From contig NZ_SMFX01000001.1 in NCBI RefSeq assembly GCF_004339085.1, positions 62,001-126,000 on the forward strand: DNA of 64,000 nt, in the 5' to 3' direction. Shown one piece after another: positions 36,019 to 44,854 of this stretch; position 1 is the stretch's first letter, and each line of letters begins with the position of its first letter. Source of the DNA: Thiogranum longum. GTDB taxonomy: Bacteria; Pseudomonadota; Gammaproteobacteria; DSM-19610. A program made the position numbers and the translations under genes. The notes under the pieces are model-generated. The model saw only the letters and a program-made list of their open reading frames with translations, did no database searches and was not told the origin of the DNA.

Positions 36019-37728
36019 ATGTCTGCAATTATGCCCACACGGCGCATTCGTATCGGCGACCTTCTGGTAGAACAAAAGATTATATCGGAAGCCCAACTTA
36101 ATGAGGCGCTCAAGGAACAGAAAAAGAGCGGGCGCAAACTCGGCCGTGTACTCATCGAAAACGGGTTTGTCGATGAAGACCAGCTTTTGCTGCTGTTGTC
36201 CGAGCAACTCAACATACCTTATGTAGATCTGTCACGCTTCGAACTGAATCCCGATCTGGTTACACGACTTCCCGAGACCCATGCCCGGCGTTATCGAGTG
36301 CTCGTGCTCAAGGAAACGGCTACCGGGCTCATGGTCGGCATGGGAGATCCTACCGATATTTTCGCCTATGACGAGCTGGTACGTTTGCTGAAAACGGACG
36401 TCCAGATCGCCTGCGTCAAGGAAAGCGACCTTTTACATAATATCGACCGCATGTACCAGCATGCTGATCAGTTGCGACATCTGGCCAATGAGGTTGGCCA
36501 GGACCTGGCCGATAATGCTTTTGATCTACGTACGCTCTCCAGGAGCAGTGACCAGAGTGACGCTCCTGTTGTACGCCTTATTCAGACGGTTTTCGAGGAT
36601 GCCGTTCGTGCAGACGCATCGGATATCCACATTGAACCTGACGAAGATGTTCTCCGTATACGTCGCCGGATCGATGGCGTGTTGCACGAACAGATTATGG
36701 AAGATACCCGTATTGCATCGGCTGTTGTTTCACGTCTTAAATTGATGGCAGAAGCCGACATATCTGAAAAACGTTTACCCCAGGATGGCCGCTTTACCCT
36801 GCGCGTGCTCGACAAACATATTGATGTTCGTCTTGCGACCATACCGACGCAAACCGGTGAAGCCGTTGTTATGCGACTACTGGATCATGGCTCAGCCATT
36901 CGAAAACTCGACCAGCTGGGCATGCCTGAGGATATACTTGAACGTTTTCGTGCGCATGTACATCGTCCCCACGGACTTGTGCTGGTGACCGGGCCTACAG
37001 GTAGCGGCAAGACCACTACCCTGTACGCGGCATTATCAGAACTCAACAAACCACAGAAGAAAATAATCACGGTTGAAGACCCTGTTGAATATCAGTTACC
37101 ACGCATCAACCAGGTCCAGGTTAATCACAAGATCGACCTGGGTTTTTCCCGAGTACTGCGCACCACACTCCGGCTTGACCCTGATATTATTCTCGTCGGC
37201 GAAATGCGCGATCGCGACACCGGTGAGATAGCGCTCAGAGCCGCGCTTACCGGTCATCTTGTCTTGTCCACACTGCATACCAATGATGCTGTCAGCACGG
37301 CGATGCGTCTTGTTGACATGGGACTTGAACCCTACCTGATTGCTTCTTCGGTTCAGGCTATTCTGGCCCAACGCCTGATACGCAGAATATGCAGTAACTG
37401 CAGCAGTCCAAAGATTCTCGATCCGGGTGAACAGGCCTGGCTGAAAGCGGTATCCGGCGAGGCAGAGTGCAGCCATACCTTTCATGAGGGCAGTGGTTGC
37501 AACCAGTGTAATCATACCGGTTACCACGGCCGCATAGGCGTCTATGAAATGCTTGATATCGATTATGTTCTCGCCGATGCGTTAAGACGTAATGCGCCTG
37601 CAGAATTCGAGAATGGCGCACGTGATCAAGCCGGGTACAGACCCTTGCTCGATAATGCACTCGATTTTGCACGCCAGGGTATTACCAGTCTTGCCGAAGT
37701 CATGCGGCTCAGTGGCGCTACGGTATAA
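36019..37728 (+). CDS. mshE: MSHA assembly ATPase MshE
   Basis: The 569-residue GspE/PilB-family motor has an N-terminal MshEN domain (RIGDLLVEQKIISEAQLNEAL...GRVLIENGFVDEDQLL), which in characterised MshE proteins binds cyclic di-GMP. The motor has Walker A GPTGSGKTTTL (about 325-335), VEDPVEYQLP, DPDIILVGEMRDRDT, and TGHLVLSTLHTND. The zinc motif is CSNC with CNQC. It is about as long as the first-locus ATPase and should drive extension of the MSHA pilus. No PilT-type retraction ATPase is present in the window. Confidence 0.95.
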   Translation: MSAIMPTRRIRIGDLLVEQKIISEAQLNEALKEQKKSGRKLGRVLIENGFVDEDQLLLLLSEQLNIPYVDLSRFELNPDLVTRLPETHARRYRVLVLKETATGLMVGMGDPTDIFAYDELVRLLKTDVQIACVKESDLLHNIDRMYQHADQLRHLANEVGQDLADNAFDLRTLSRSSDQSDAPVVRLIQTVFEDAVRADASDIHIEPDEDVLRIRRRIDGVLHEQIMEDTRIASAVVSRLKLMAEADISEKRLPQDGRFTLRVLDKHIDVRLATIPTQTGEAVVMRLLDHGSAIRKLDQLGMPEDILERFRAHVHRPHGLVLVTGPTGSGKTTTLYAALSELNKPQKKIITVEDPVEYQLPRINQVQVNHKIDLGFSRVLRTTLRLDPDIILVGEMRDRDTGEIALRAALTGHLVLSTLHTNDAVSTAMRLVDMGLEPYLIASSVQAILAQRLIRRICSNCSSPKILDPGEQAWLKAVSGEAECSHTFHEGSGCNQCNHTGYHGRIGVYEMLDIDYVLADALRRNAPAEFENGARDQAGYRPLLDNALDFARQGITSLAEVMRLSGATV

Positions 37729-37733
37729 ACTGT

Positions 37734-38951
37734 ATGCCTGAATTTCAATATAAAGCACGAGGCCATCGCGGCGACGCCATTGAAGGTGTTATCGATGCAC
37801 CCAGTTCGGATATTGCCGCCACACGTCTGATCGAAGGTGGGTTGACGCCGGTAGATATACACATCGCTGAAGAAAAATCCGGCCTGAGCGCAGACCTTAG
37901 CGACCTGTTCCCGGCGAAGATTGAATTAATTGACCTTATCCAGTTCAGCCGCCAGATGTACAGCCTGATGAAAGCCGGCGTACCAATTCTCAGTGCCTTG
38001 CACGGCCTCGCCGTGAATGGGCGCAACCGTACGTTGGGGCGTACGCTGAATGGCGTCATTGAAAATCTTGAAGCCGGTCGCGACCTCTCCAGTTCGCTGG
38101 CACAGTTTCCAGACGTCTTTTCTGTCTTTTACGTCAGTCTCGTTCGTGTTGGCGAAACCAGCGGTCGTCTCGATGAAGTATTCAGGCAACTGGCAACCTA
38201 CCTTGACCGCGAACTGAAGACCCGCAAGAAAGTGAAATCAGCCCTGCGTTATCCGACATTTGTCCTGACTGCCATCCTGGCAGCAATCACCATCATTAAT
38301 ATTTTTGTTATTCCCGCTTTTGCAGAGGTATTCAAAAGTCTCGGCGGGCAGCTTCCACTGCCCACCCGGATCCTGGTTGCCATGTCCAATGCAACGGTCA
38401 ATCATTGGGAACTGCTGCTGCTGGGTGCTGCCGTGATATTTGTCGGCGGCCATTTTTATATCAATAGTGATGCCGGACGCTACAAATGGCACAAGCTGCA
38501 ACTCCGCCTGCCTATGGTCGGCAAAGTCATGTACAAAGCTACGTTGGCACGTTTCAGTCGTCTTTTTGCGCTGGTACTCAATGCCGGCGTACCGATTGTT
38601 ACCGCACTGTCCGTTATTGGTCGCGCCCTGAACAACGAGTTCATCGAGGAACGTGTACTCAGCATGCGTGATGGTATTGAACGCGGCGAGTCGGTCAGTC
38701 GCACGGCGTCAAGCACCGGGATTTTCGATCACCTGGTCCTGCAAATGCTCGAAGTGGGTGAGGAGTCCGGCACTACTGGCGAGCTACTGAAGGATATATC
38801 GGATTACTATGATGATGAAGTCGACTATGCGATCGAAAAGCTCAGTGCTTCGATTGAACCGACACTCACCATAGCCCTGGCCTGCCTGGTTGCCCTGCTG
38901 GCAGCCGGTGTATTCCTGCCCATGTGGGATTTGTATAAAGTTGCACTCTGA
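37734..38951 (+). CDS. mshG: MSHA platform protein MshG (GspF family)
   Basis: This 405-residue inner-membrane platform protein has two GspF repeats (LIQFSRQMYSLMKAGVPILSALHGL and ARFSRLFALVLNAGVPIVTALSVI) and hydrophobic helices near 170-195, 215-240 and 375-400. The start PEFQYKARGHRGDAIEG is typical. It receives force from MshE and adds pilins at the fibre base. It is the last gene of the assembly block; a 251-bp regulatory gap precedes the pilin genes. Confidence 0.95.
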   Translation: MPEFQYKARGHRGDAIEGVIDAPSSDIAATRLIEGGLTPVDIHIAEEKSGLSADLSDLFPAKIELIDLIQFSRQMYSLMKAGVPILSALHGLAVNGRNRTLGRTLNGVIENLEAGRDLSSSLAQFPDVFSVFYVSLVRVGETSGRLDEVFRQLATYLDRELKTRKKVKSALRYPTFVLTAILAAITIINIFVIPAFAEVFKSLGGQLPLPTRILVAMSNATVNHWELLLLGAAVIFVGGHFYINSDAGRYKWHKLQLRLPMVGKVMYKATLARFSRLFALVLNAGVPIVTALSVIGRALNNEFIEERVLSMRDGIERGESVSRTASSTGIFDHLVLQMLEVGEESGTTGELLKDISDYYDDEVDYAIEKLSASIEPTLTIALACLVALLAAGVFLPMWDLYKVAL

Positions 38952-38961
38952 AGGCCCTTAA

Positions 38962-38977
38962 TGTGACTAAAGTCACA
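38962..38977. promoter_or_regulatory. Consensus CRP/Vfr-type site before mshA
   Basis: TGTGACTAAAGTCACA is an exact match to TGTGA-N6-TCACA, the core of CRP-family operators. It starts 11 bp after the mshG stop codon and lies about 225 bp before mshA. Being palindromic it has no direction, but the position points to control of the pilin genes. Confidence 0.6.
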
Positions 38978-39202
38978 ATTAATCTCCCTGCTATTTCAGA
39001 TTTATTTTTAAAAATAATCACCAATAAAACAATATATTTCATAAATATTAATAAAACCAATGAAATAAAGGGGTAGCCGGCATAATGGGCCCATTCATTA
39101 AATTTACGAAAATATCGCAAAAGCTACTAAAGTACTGACGAAGTATTGACGATAATAATAACAGTAAACGCGGGCCTAATGCCCATTCAGGAGATTAACA
39201 GG
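38978..39202 (+). promoter_or_regulatory. AT-rich regulatory region of mshA
   Basis: This stretch is much richer in A+T than neighbouring genes. It holds a perfect 12-bp palindrome AATGGGCCCATT (39084-39095) and two tandem 11-mers, AGTACTGACGA (39131-39141) and AGTATTGACGA (39142-39152), that differ at one base. No clear sigma-54 site was seen. The second 11-mer contains TTGACG, which could act as a -35 box, but no matching -10 is convincing. Confidence 0.4.
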
Positions 39203-39571
39203 ATGAAAAAAGAAGCGGGTTTTACCCTAATAGAGCTGGTAGCAGTACTGGTTATTCTGGCCCTGCTGGGCGCAATGGCAGTACCGCGTTTTGTCGACGT
39301 ATCCGGCCAGGCACTCACAGCTGCACAAAACGGCTCACTGGCAGGTGTACGATCCGGCCATGCAATGGCGATTGCCGACCTGCGTCGTCTTCCGACCGTT
39401 ACAGAATTGTCAACATACGTCGGTGGTCCGAATATTTCGGCTGTCGGTACCGGTATACAAGTCGTCATCAATGGCACCAACTACACCGTTGAGACTTTCA
39501 CCGACACCACATGCACTGCGGCTACCGCTGCTGTAGCGGATACCGTCGGTTGTATCGGTACTATTAACTAG
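39203..39571 (+). CDS. mshA: MshA-like major prepilin
   Basis: The 122-residue prepilin has a six-residue leader MKKEAG and the mature start FTLIELVAVLVILALLGAMAVPRFVD. That is the classic MSHA pilin N-helix with Glu5. AAQNGSLAGVRSGHAMAIADLR is the rest of the helix, and the C-terminal head holds two cysteines (TTCTAATAAVADTVGC) that should form the D-loop disulfide. AGGAG 10 nt upstream selects this start over longer ones. Its own upstream region and a strong terminator after it fit high-level expression as the fibre subunit. Confidence 0.92.
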   Translation: MKKEAGFTLIELVAVLVILALLGAMAVPRFVDVSGQALTAAQNGSLAGVRSGHAMAIADLRRLPTVTELSTYVGGPNISAVGTGIQVVINGTNYTVETFTDTTCTAATAAVADTVGCIGTIN

Positions 39572-39597
39572 TACTGCTCCCCCAACGGAGCATGACG

Positions 39598-39629
39598 AAA
39601 AGGGTGGGCTGGTGCCCGCCCTTTTTTTT
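39598..39629 (+). terminator. Intrinsic terminator after mshA
   Basis: AAAAGGGTGGGC pairs with GCCCGCCCTTTT around a TGGT loop with one G-T wobble, followed by more T residues. Partial termination here would keep the minor pilin genes at a lower level than mshA. Confidence 0.85.
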
Positions 39630-39641
39630 GGACATAACGCC

Positions 39642-40109
39642 ATGGATGTCGTCATTTCAAAAAAAAGTTGTCGCGGGTTCACGCTTGTCGAGCTTGTAGC
39701 CGTTTTATTGATTCTGGGTGTCACAAGCAGCGCCATCATGCTGCGCTGGGCGCCTGGCGACCAGTCGCTCCCGGCACAGGCTGACCTGCTGGCACGTAAC
39801 CTGCGCCATACACAGGCAATGGCACTATCACGCGGTGTGGCGCTGACACTGGATGTCCAGTCCCCGACGACTTACGCCATAACCGATGGCGCGGCTACTA
39901 TTCGAGATTCTGCCGGTGCGCTGCAGGATTTTGTTCTGGATAATGGCGTAACACTGAGTGTCAGTGATTTGAAATTTGATTCACTGGGCCGCCCCCTGAG
40001 TGGCGCCAGCCTCATGTCTACGACCCGGAGCTGGACGCTGAGTGGTGAAAGTTCTATAGCAACCGTCCTGGTTCAGCCCCTGACGGGCCATGTCACGGTG
40101 GCGCCATGA
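39642..40109 (+). CDS. Minor prepilin (GspH/MshC-like)
   Basis: This 155-residue protein has leader MDVVISKKSCRG, then FTLVELVAVLLILGVTSSAIM. The remainder (LLARNLRHTQAMALSRGVALTLDV...FDSLGRPL) is the GspH/FimT pattern seen in minor pilins such as MshC. The frame could begin at a GTG (39612), but that lies in the mshA terminator; the ATG at 39642 is preferred. It opens the group of minor pilins likely to prime or cap the MSHA fibre and overlaps the next gene by 4 nt. Confidence 0.85.
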   Translation: MDVVISKKSCRGFTLVELVAVLLILGVTSSAIMLRWAPGDQSLPAQADLLARNLRHTQAMALSRGVALTLDVQSPTTYAITDGAATIRDSAGALQDFVLDNGVTLSVSDLKFDSLGRPLSGASLMSTTRSWTLSGESSIATVLVQPLTGHVTVAP

Positions 40110-40516
40110 ACTGCCCGGATCGCAAATGCTGTAGCGGATTTACACTTCTGGAACTCATTGCGGTTATCGTCATACTGGCTATTGCTGCTGTCCCCATTTC
40201 AGGACTGTTCACCAAAGCCAGCCTGAGCCTTCTCGAAAACCGAAGTATTCAGACAGCAACACAACTGGCGCAGGAGCAGGCAGAACTGATTCTTGGACGA
40301 CGGCGCACCCAGGGGTTTGCCTCCATAATCACCGGCACATACCCCGAAGTACTTGCGGGAAACTATACCGGCTTCAATCGCACCACGTCCATAAGCCAAC
40401 CCGTCACGGCACCTGCAGGTTGTCCCGCAGGTGCGTTGTGCGACCTGGTCACTGTTTCGGTCGATAAAGGCGCAAGCCCCTTGTCGGAAATCACCTTTGT
40501 GCTGGTGGACTACTGA
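40106..40516 (+). CDS. Minor prepilin MshD-like
   Basis: This 136-residue prepilin has leader MNCPDRKCCSG, unusually rich in cysteine, and mature start FTLLELIAVIVILAIAAVPISGLF. The helix continues with ATQLAQEQAELILGRRR, as in MshD/PilV-type minor pilins. Two cysteines (CPAGALC) are in the head. It overlaps the neighbouring prepilin genes by 4 nt and 1 nt, indicating tight co-expression. Confidence 0.82.
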   Translation: MNCPDRKCCSGFTLLELIAVIVILAIAAVPISGLFTKASLSLLENRSIQTATQLAQEQAELILGRRRTQGFASIITGTYPEVLAGNYTGFNRTTSISQPVTAPAGCPAGALCDLVTVSVDKGASPLSEITFVLVDY

Positions 40517-41046
40517 TGAAGGTTTGCAGCAAACACGATGGTTTCACCCTGCTCGAGATGGTGGTTACTATCGCCACACTGTCACTGCTTGCCATGCTGC
40601 TGACTCCGTACCTCAGCCTTTCGGTACAGGCCTACAATGAAAATGCCCTCGAATCAAACGTGCTTGGTGAATTGCGCTATGCCACAGAACGTATCACGCG
40701 TGAACTTCGTGAAATACGACGCAACCCCTCGTCGCTTTCCGACTACGAAGTTTCAACACCTCTGGTTGTGGGCAGCATCAGCTTTGTCCGCAATGACGGT
40801 GAAACTGTAACCATTGAAGACGCATCGCCACAACTGAATATGCGCTATGCGTCAGTTGCTGCAAACGCTGCTTTTCCGCTCAGTAATTCTTTGCAGCTGC
40901 TGACATTCAACTACCTGCGCAATGACGAAGTGACACCTGCCACCGGTTCTTCCGATCTTGCCTATATCGAGTTCGAAATTCAGCTCTCCTCCAACGGAAA
41001 AACCTACAGCCAGCGTAGCCGGGTCAGTCTGAGGGCGCAGCCATGA
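40516..41046 (+). CDS. Minor prepilin MshO-like (PilW/GspJ type)
   Basis: The 176-residue protein has leader MKVCSKHDG and mature start FTLLEMVVTIATLSLLAMLL. The segment LRYATERITRELREIRRNPS is typical of GspJ/PilW/MshO minor pilins. The remaining residues form a beta-rich head without cysteines. It sits between the MshD-like and MshP-like genes, the usual order mshD-mshO-mshP. The start overlaps the previous stop by one base. Confidence 0.83.
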   Translation: MKVCSKHDGFTLLEMVVTIATLSLLAMLLTPYLSLSVQAYNENALESNVLGELRYATERITRELREIRRNPSSLSDYEVSTPLVVGSISFVRNDGETVTIEDASPQLNMRYASVAANAAFPLSNSLQLLTFNYLRNDEVTPATGSSDLAYIEFEIQLSSNGKTYSQRSRVSLRAQP

Positions 41047-42383
41047 CGCGCTTACCACAACATCAACGCGGCGCAATCACCCTGGTAGGCGCGTTGTTCA
41101 TCGTGGTCGTTCTGTCTGTCATGGCCATTTCACTGCTACAGATGGCGCGCAGCAATATCCTCAACAGCGCGGTAAACAATGATGCCATAGAAGCCCTGTT
41201 CGTTGCCGAGACAGGCGTCGAGCATGCATCCTATCTTTATGCCAGTACGAGTTCATGTGCCGGACTGGCCGGTGTTGGTCCGGTGGCAGCAGGGCGCGGG
41301 AGCTTCGTGCTCAGTAACCCGGTGGTGCAACCGGGTGGCGAATGCCGTGTACAGGTAACCGCCAGTGTTGTGTCGGCCGGCACAGCCCCTTCTGTCCGCT
41401 CGGCACGGGTTGACCTTCGACTCGGTCTCCCGACCGGCGCGTGGGCTGTCGGTAAAAATGGCGCGATTTTTTTCTGGGATGGCACAAGCTGGACCGCATC
41501 CTCTTTTACGGCAAGCGATGACCTTAAAGCCATCACTTGTCCTACTGCAAACGTCTGCCACGCTGTCGGAAAAAATGGTGTCGTTCTGCACTATATCGGC
41601 GGGACATGGACAGAAACCATCCTGGATCCAGGCGAAGATTATGAAGATATTGCCTGTGCACCGAGTAACCCGGACTACTGCTTCCTTGTCGGTAAACAGG
41701 GTGGCGGTATTATTCGTTTCTGGGATGGCAGTAGCTGGTCGGCGCCCTCCGCGTCAACAGCCATTGTTGATGACCTCAAGGCAGTAACTTGCCCGTCCAC
41801 CACCTGCTACGCCGTCGGGAAGAAGAACCAGCCGCCACTGGTCTATAACGGTAGCACATGGGTCAACGACGGTACTGATAACATAAACAAGGAACTCAAG
41901 GGCGTCAGTTGCTACTCAACCACCGGTTGCCAGGCTGTCGGTAAAAGAAACGGTTCGAATTATACTTTTGCACAACGTCCGGGCGGTTCATTTACCTGGC
42001 AACGAAACCAGGTTGCATCGGGCTTTAACAAACCAGACCTTGAATCGGTCTATTGCATATCCGCCAGTGACTGCTGGGCAGCCGGCAAGAAGCGCAAGCC
42101 AGGTAATGATTTTAGCCTGGTACACTGGGACGGCACCAGTTGGATTAGCTGGCCTACTGCAGCACTCGGTAAAGGTGAAGACCTGAAAGGCATATCCTGC
42201 TCTTCCACAATCGACTGTTTTGCAGTAGGAAAGAAGGGTAGCGTCCTGCACTGGAATGGCAGCACATGGTCAGACGCATCATCAGGTTTAACCAACCCTG
42301 ACCTGGAATCCGTCGTGTTTACCGGGGGCTCGTCTGGCAGCAGCGTCGCCCTGGTTCGTTGGGAAGAACTCATCAGAAATTGA
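41043..42383 (+). CDS. MshP-like minor pilin fused to a predicted seven-bladed beta-propeller
   Basis: The 446-residue protein begins with an MshP/PilX-like prepilin segment (QRG, then AITLVGALFIVVVLSVMAIS; no Glu5). MshP normally stops near 150 residues. Here residues 132-446 hold seven repeats of 39-48 residues. Each has an AVGK-like strand (at 135, 174, 215, 257, 298, 346, 394), mostly a WDGTSW-like strand, and a DLKxxxC strand. Six repeats carry a C-x(3-7)-C pair. The last strand (ALVRWEE) could close the ring. Such a propeller on a tip-class pilin suggests an adhesin; the function is inferred. No mshQ or pilY1 is seen. Confidence 0.8.
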   Translation: MTRLPQHQRGAITLVGALFIVVVLSVMAISLLQMARSNILNSAVNNDAIEALFVAETGVEHASYLYASTSSCAGLAGVGPVAAGRGSFVLSNPVVQPGGECRVQVTASVVSAGTAPSVRSARVDLRLGLPTGAWAVGKNGAIFFWDGTSWTASSFTASDDLKAITCPTANVCHAVGKNGVVLHYIGGTWTETILDPGEDYEDIACAPSNPDYCFLVGKQGGGIIRFWDGSSWSAPSASTAIVDDLKAVTCPSTTCYAVGKKNQPPLVYNGSTWVNDGTDNINKELKGVSCYSTTGCQAVGKRNGSNYTFAQRPGGSFTWQRNQVASGFNKPDLESVYCISASDCWAAGKKRKPGNDFSLVHWDGTSWISWPTAALGKGEDLKGISCSSTIDCFAVGKKGSVLHWNGSTWSDASSGLTNPDLESVVFTGGSSGSSVALVRWEELIRN

Positions 42384-42437
42384 CATGTAAGACCAAATCC
42401 ACGACTCTCCGCCGTAGACTTTAAAAGAGGCAACCGC

Positions 42438-43364
42438 GTGTTTTCATTTACGAAAAAACAAAAAGGGAACCGCCTGACCGCGCTCGCGCAAAGTCCGGCA
42501 GGTACGGTCTGCGCCACGATAGTGAAAACGGGCACGGACAAGCCGCGACTTGAGCTGTGTGGCTTCTATCCAGCCAACCCTGGCCAGTCAGCCACCGGAC
42601 ACCTTCAGCAACTGGCGCGACAGCTCAAACTTTCCGGAAACAGTGTGACCACGCTACTGCCGATAGGTAACTACCAGCTGATGATGGTCGAAGCACCTGA
42701 AGTCCCTCCGGCGGAACTGAAAGCGGCCGTACGCTGGCGCATACGTGACCTGATTGATTTTCATATAGATGATGCCGTGCTTGATGTATTTGATGCGCCG
42801 CCCAGTGGCGCGCGCGGTGTGCAGGAAAGTCTCTATGTGGTGGTGTCACGCACATCGACGGTCAAATCGCTGATAGAGCCCTTTGAGGCTGCCGGCATTG
42901 AGTTGGGCATTATCGATATTCCCGAGCTCGCCATGCGTAATATCGCCGCCCGCCTCGAGGCTGACAAGGACGGTATCGCGCTGATTTTTTTCGGCGCAGA
43001 TCACGCCCTCGTTACCCTGACACGCAACTCGACCCTCTACCTGGCACGCAGCATGGACTTCGGTTACCGACAGTTGCAGGAATCGCCGGAACTGGTCGAC
43101 CGTCTGGCGCTGGAGCTTCAACGCTCCATGGACTACTACGACCGGCACTTTCAGCAGGCGCCGATCAGCACGGTGGCATTATGCCCGCTGCCCGTTGAAC
43201 TGTCCGACCTGGCATCACGCCTTGGCGAGCAGACGGGTTTGCCAGTTCAAACCATCGATATTGCGGACATTGTCGAAATCGGTGGTGATGTTGAAACGGA
43301 CCAGCTTGGTGAATGCGTACTTGCTATCGGAGCTGCGTTACGTACCGAGGCAACTCAACTCTAG
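42438..43364 (+). CDS. mshI: MSHA biogenesis protein MshI (PilM-like)
   Basis: The 308-residue cytoplasmic protein has a degenerate PilM/MshI actin-like fold. MMVEAPEVPPAELKAAVRWRIRDLIDFHIDDAVLDVF is a strong family segment, and DRLALELQRSMDYYDRHF is another. No membrane segment is seen. It should bind the PilN-like protein at 30785-31390. In Vibrio and Shewanella loci mshI opens the operon, but here it closes it. The start is GTG at 42438, with AGAGG 7 nt upstream. It lies 54 bp after the propeller-pilin gene. Confidence 0.85.
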   Translation: MFSFTKKQKGNRLTALAQSPAGTVCATIVKTGTDKPRLELCGFYPANPGQSATGHLQQLARQLKLSGNSVTTLLPIGNYQLMMVEAPEVPPAELKAAVRWRIRDLIDFHIDDAVLDVFDAPPSGARGVQESLYVVVSRTSTVKSLIEPFEAAGIELGIIDIPELAMRNIAARLEADKDGIALIFFGADHALVTLTRNSTLYLARSMDFGYRQLQESPELVDRLALELQRSMDYYDRHFQQAPISTVALCPLPVELSDLASRLGEQTGLPVQTIDIADIVEIGGDVETDQLGECVLAIGAALRTEATQL

Positions 43365-43441
43365 AGCAAACCTTTTTGGGTCTGGCACCAAACTGTTGCA
43401 GGTTGCCGGGCTGTGCTCGCAAAGACAAATATGCTGGCATG

Positions 43442-44854
43442 TTACTGTGTGGTATCAAGCTCCAGTTCACGAATTTTTCGCGTCAGTGTATTCCGCCCCC
43501 AACCCAGCAACCGTGCTGCGTCCTGTCGTCGTCCCCCGGTTTGCGCCAATGCCGTTTCTATCATTACACGTTCAAACGCGGGTAAAGCCTCTTCAAGCAA
43601 AGCCTCTTCACCCTCTGCAAGCTTGCGACTGGCCCATGCGCGCAGTGCAGACTCCCATCCTTGCGCTACTGTTGATTCACTTCCTGAAGACTGGCGCAGT
43701 TCTACTGGCAGGTCATCGATACGGATTTCCTGGCCCGGTGCCATTACCATCAGCCAACGGCACAGGTTTTCAATCTGCCGTACATTGCCCGGCCATTCCA
43801 GCTGCCCGAGATAAGACTCTGTTTCTGGCAGTAACTGTTTCACATCAACGCTCAGCTCACGGGCAGCGGCCTGCAGAAAATGTCTCATCAACAGGGGTAT
43901 GTCTTCACGCCTTTCCCGAACCGCGGGCAAGTGAATACGTATTACATTGAGTCGATGGAATAGGTCTTCACGGAAACTGCCTTCCAGGACACGTTTTTCC
44001 AGATCCTGGTGTGTTGCGGCAATGATACGTACATCAGCATTCACCGGCGTGTGGCCACCTACGCGATAAAACTCGCCATCTGATAAAACACGTAACAGGC
44101 GTGTCTGCATTTCTGCCGGCATGTCACCTATTTCATCCAGGAACAATGTTCCACCATCGGCCTGTTCAAAACGTCCAACACGCTGACTTTGTGCCCCGGT
44201 AAACGCTCCACGTTCATGACCAAACAGTTCGGACTCCAGCAGGTCACGTGGAATCGCTGCCATATTAAGTGCGATGAAGGGGTTATCAGCACGCGGACTA
44301 TGTCGATGCAGAGCCAGCGCAACCAGCTCCTTGCCTGTACCCGACTCTCCGTTGATCAGCACCGTAATATTGGACCGTGATAACCGGCCAATAGCGCGGA
44401 ACACTTCCTGCATGGCAGGTGCTTCACCAATAATTTCCGTATCCAGCCGCCCTTTTACTGCATCGGCACCCTTCGCGTGACTGCGGCTTTGTTCAATGGC
44501 CCGTTGTGTAAGTTCAACGGCATCCTCGATATCGAAAGGCTTTGGTAAATATTCGAATGCACCACCCTGATATGCTGTTACTGCACTATCCAGGTCAGAA
44601 TGAGCGGTGATTATAATGACTGGCAAATCCGGGCAGTCTTCCTGGATGGCATTGAGCAGCTCAAAGCCGTCCATACCCGGCATACGAACATCCGTTATCA
44701 TGGCATCTGGCTGACTGCGCTGCAGCGCTTCCAGGATACCATTCGCCGAAGTAAAGACATTAACCTTCATGCCTGCTTTCTCCAGCGCTTTTTCCAGTAC
44801 CCAGCGAATGGACTGATCATCGTCGATCACCCAGACACTCGCCTTTTCCTTCAT
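43442..44854 (-). CDS. ntrC: Nitrogen regulation response regulator NtrC
   Basis: This 470-residue sigma-54 activator has a receiver domain with phospho-acceptor D55 (MITDVRMPG). An AAA+ domain follows with Walker A GESGTGKE and the sigma-54 contact loop GAFTGA ([11 protein letters not shown]). A Fis-type helix-turn-helix is at the C-terminus ([25 protein letters not shown]). It activates glnA and other nitrogen genes when phosphorylated by NtrB. It overlaps ntrB by 4 nt. The gene is convergent with mshI, 77 bp apart, so adjacency to the pilus locus does not by itself imply control of it. Confidence 0.96.
   Translation of the reverse strand: MKEKASVWVIDDDQSIRWVLEKALEKAGMKVNVFTSANGILEALQRSQPDAMITDVRMPGMDGFELLNAIQEDCPDLPVIIITAHSDLDSAVTAYQGGAFEYLPKPFDIEDAVELTQRAIEQSRSHAKGADAVKGRLDTEIIGEAPAMQEVFRAIGRLSRSNITVLINGESGTGKELVALALHRHSPRADNPFIALNMAAIPRDLLESELFGHERGAFTGAQSQRVGRFEQADGGTLFLDEIGDMPAEMQTRLLRVLSDGEFYRVGGHTPVNADVRIIAATHQDLEKRVLEGSFREDLFHRLNVIRIHLPAVRERREDIPLLMRHFLQAAARELSVDVKQLLPETESYLGQLEWPGNVRQIENLCRWLMVMAPGQEIRIDDLPVELRQSSGSESTVAQGWESALRAWASRKLAEGEEALLEEALPAFERVMIETALAQTGGRRQDAARLLGWGRNTLTRKIRELELDTTQ

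Noticed and set aside
43195-43950. 251-codon plus-strand frame over the mshI end and ntrC
   Set aside because: It spans two convergent genes in a wrong frame and has no recognisable domain.
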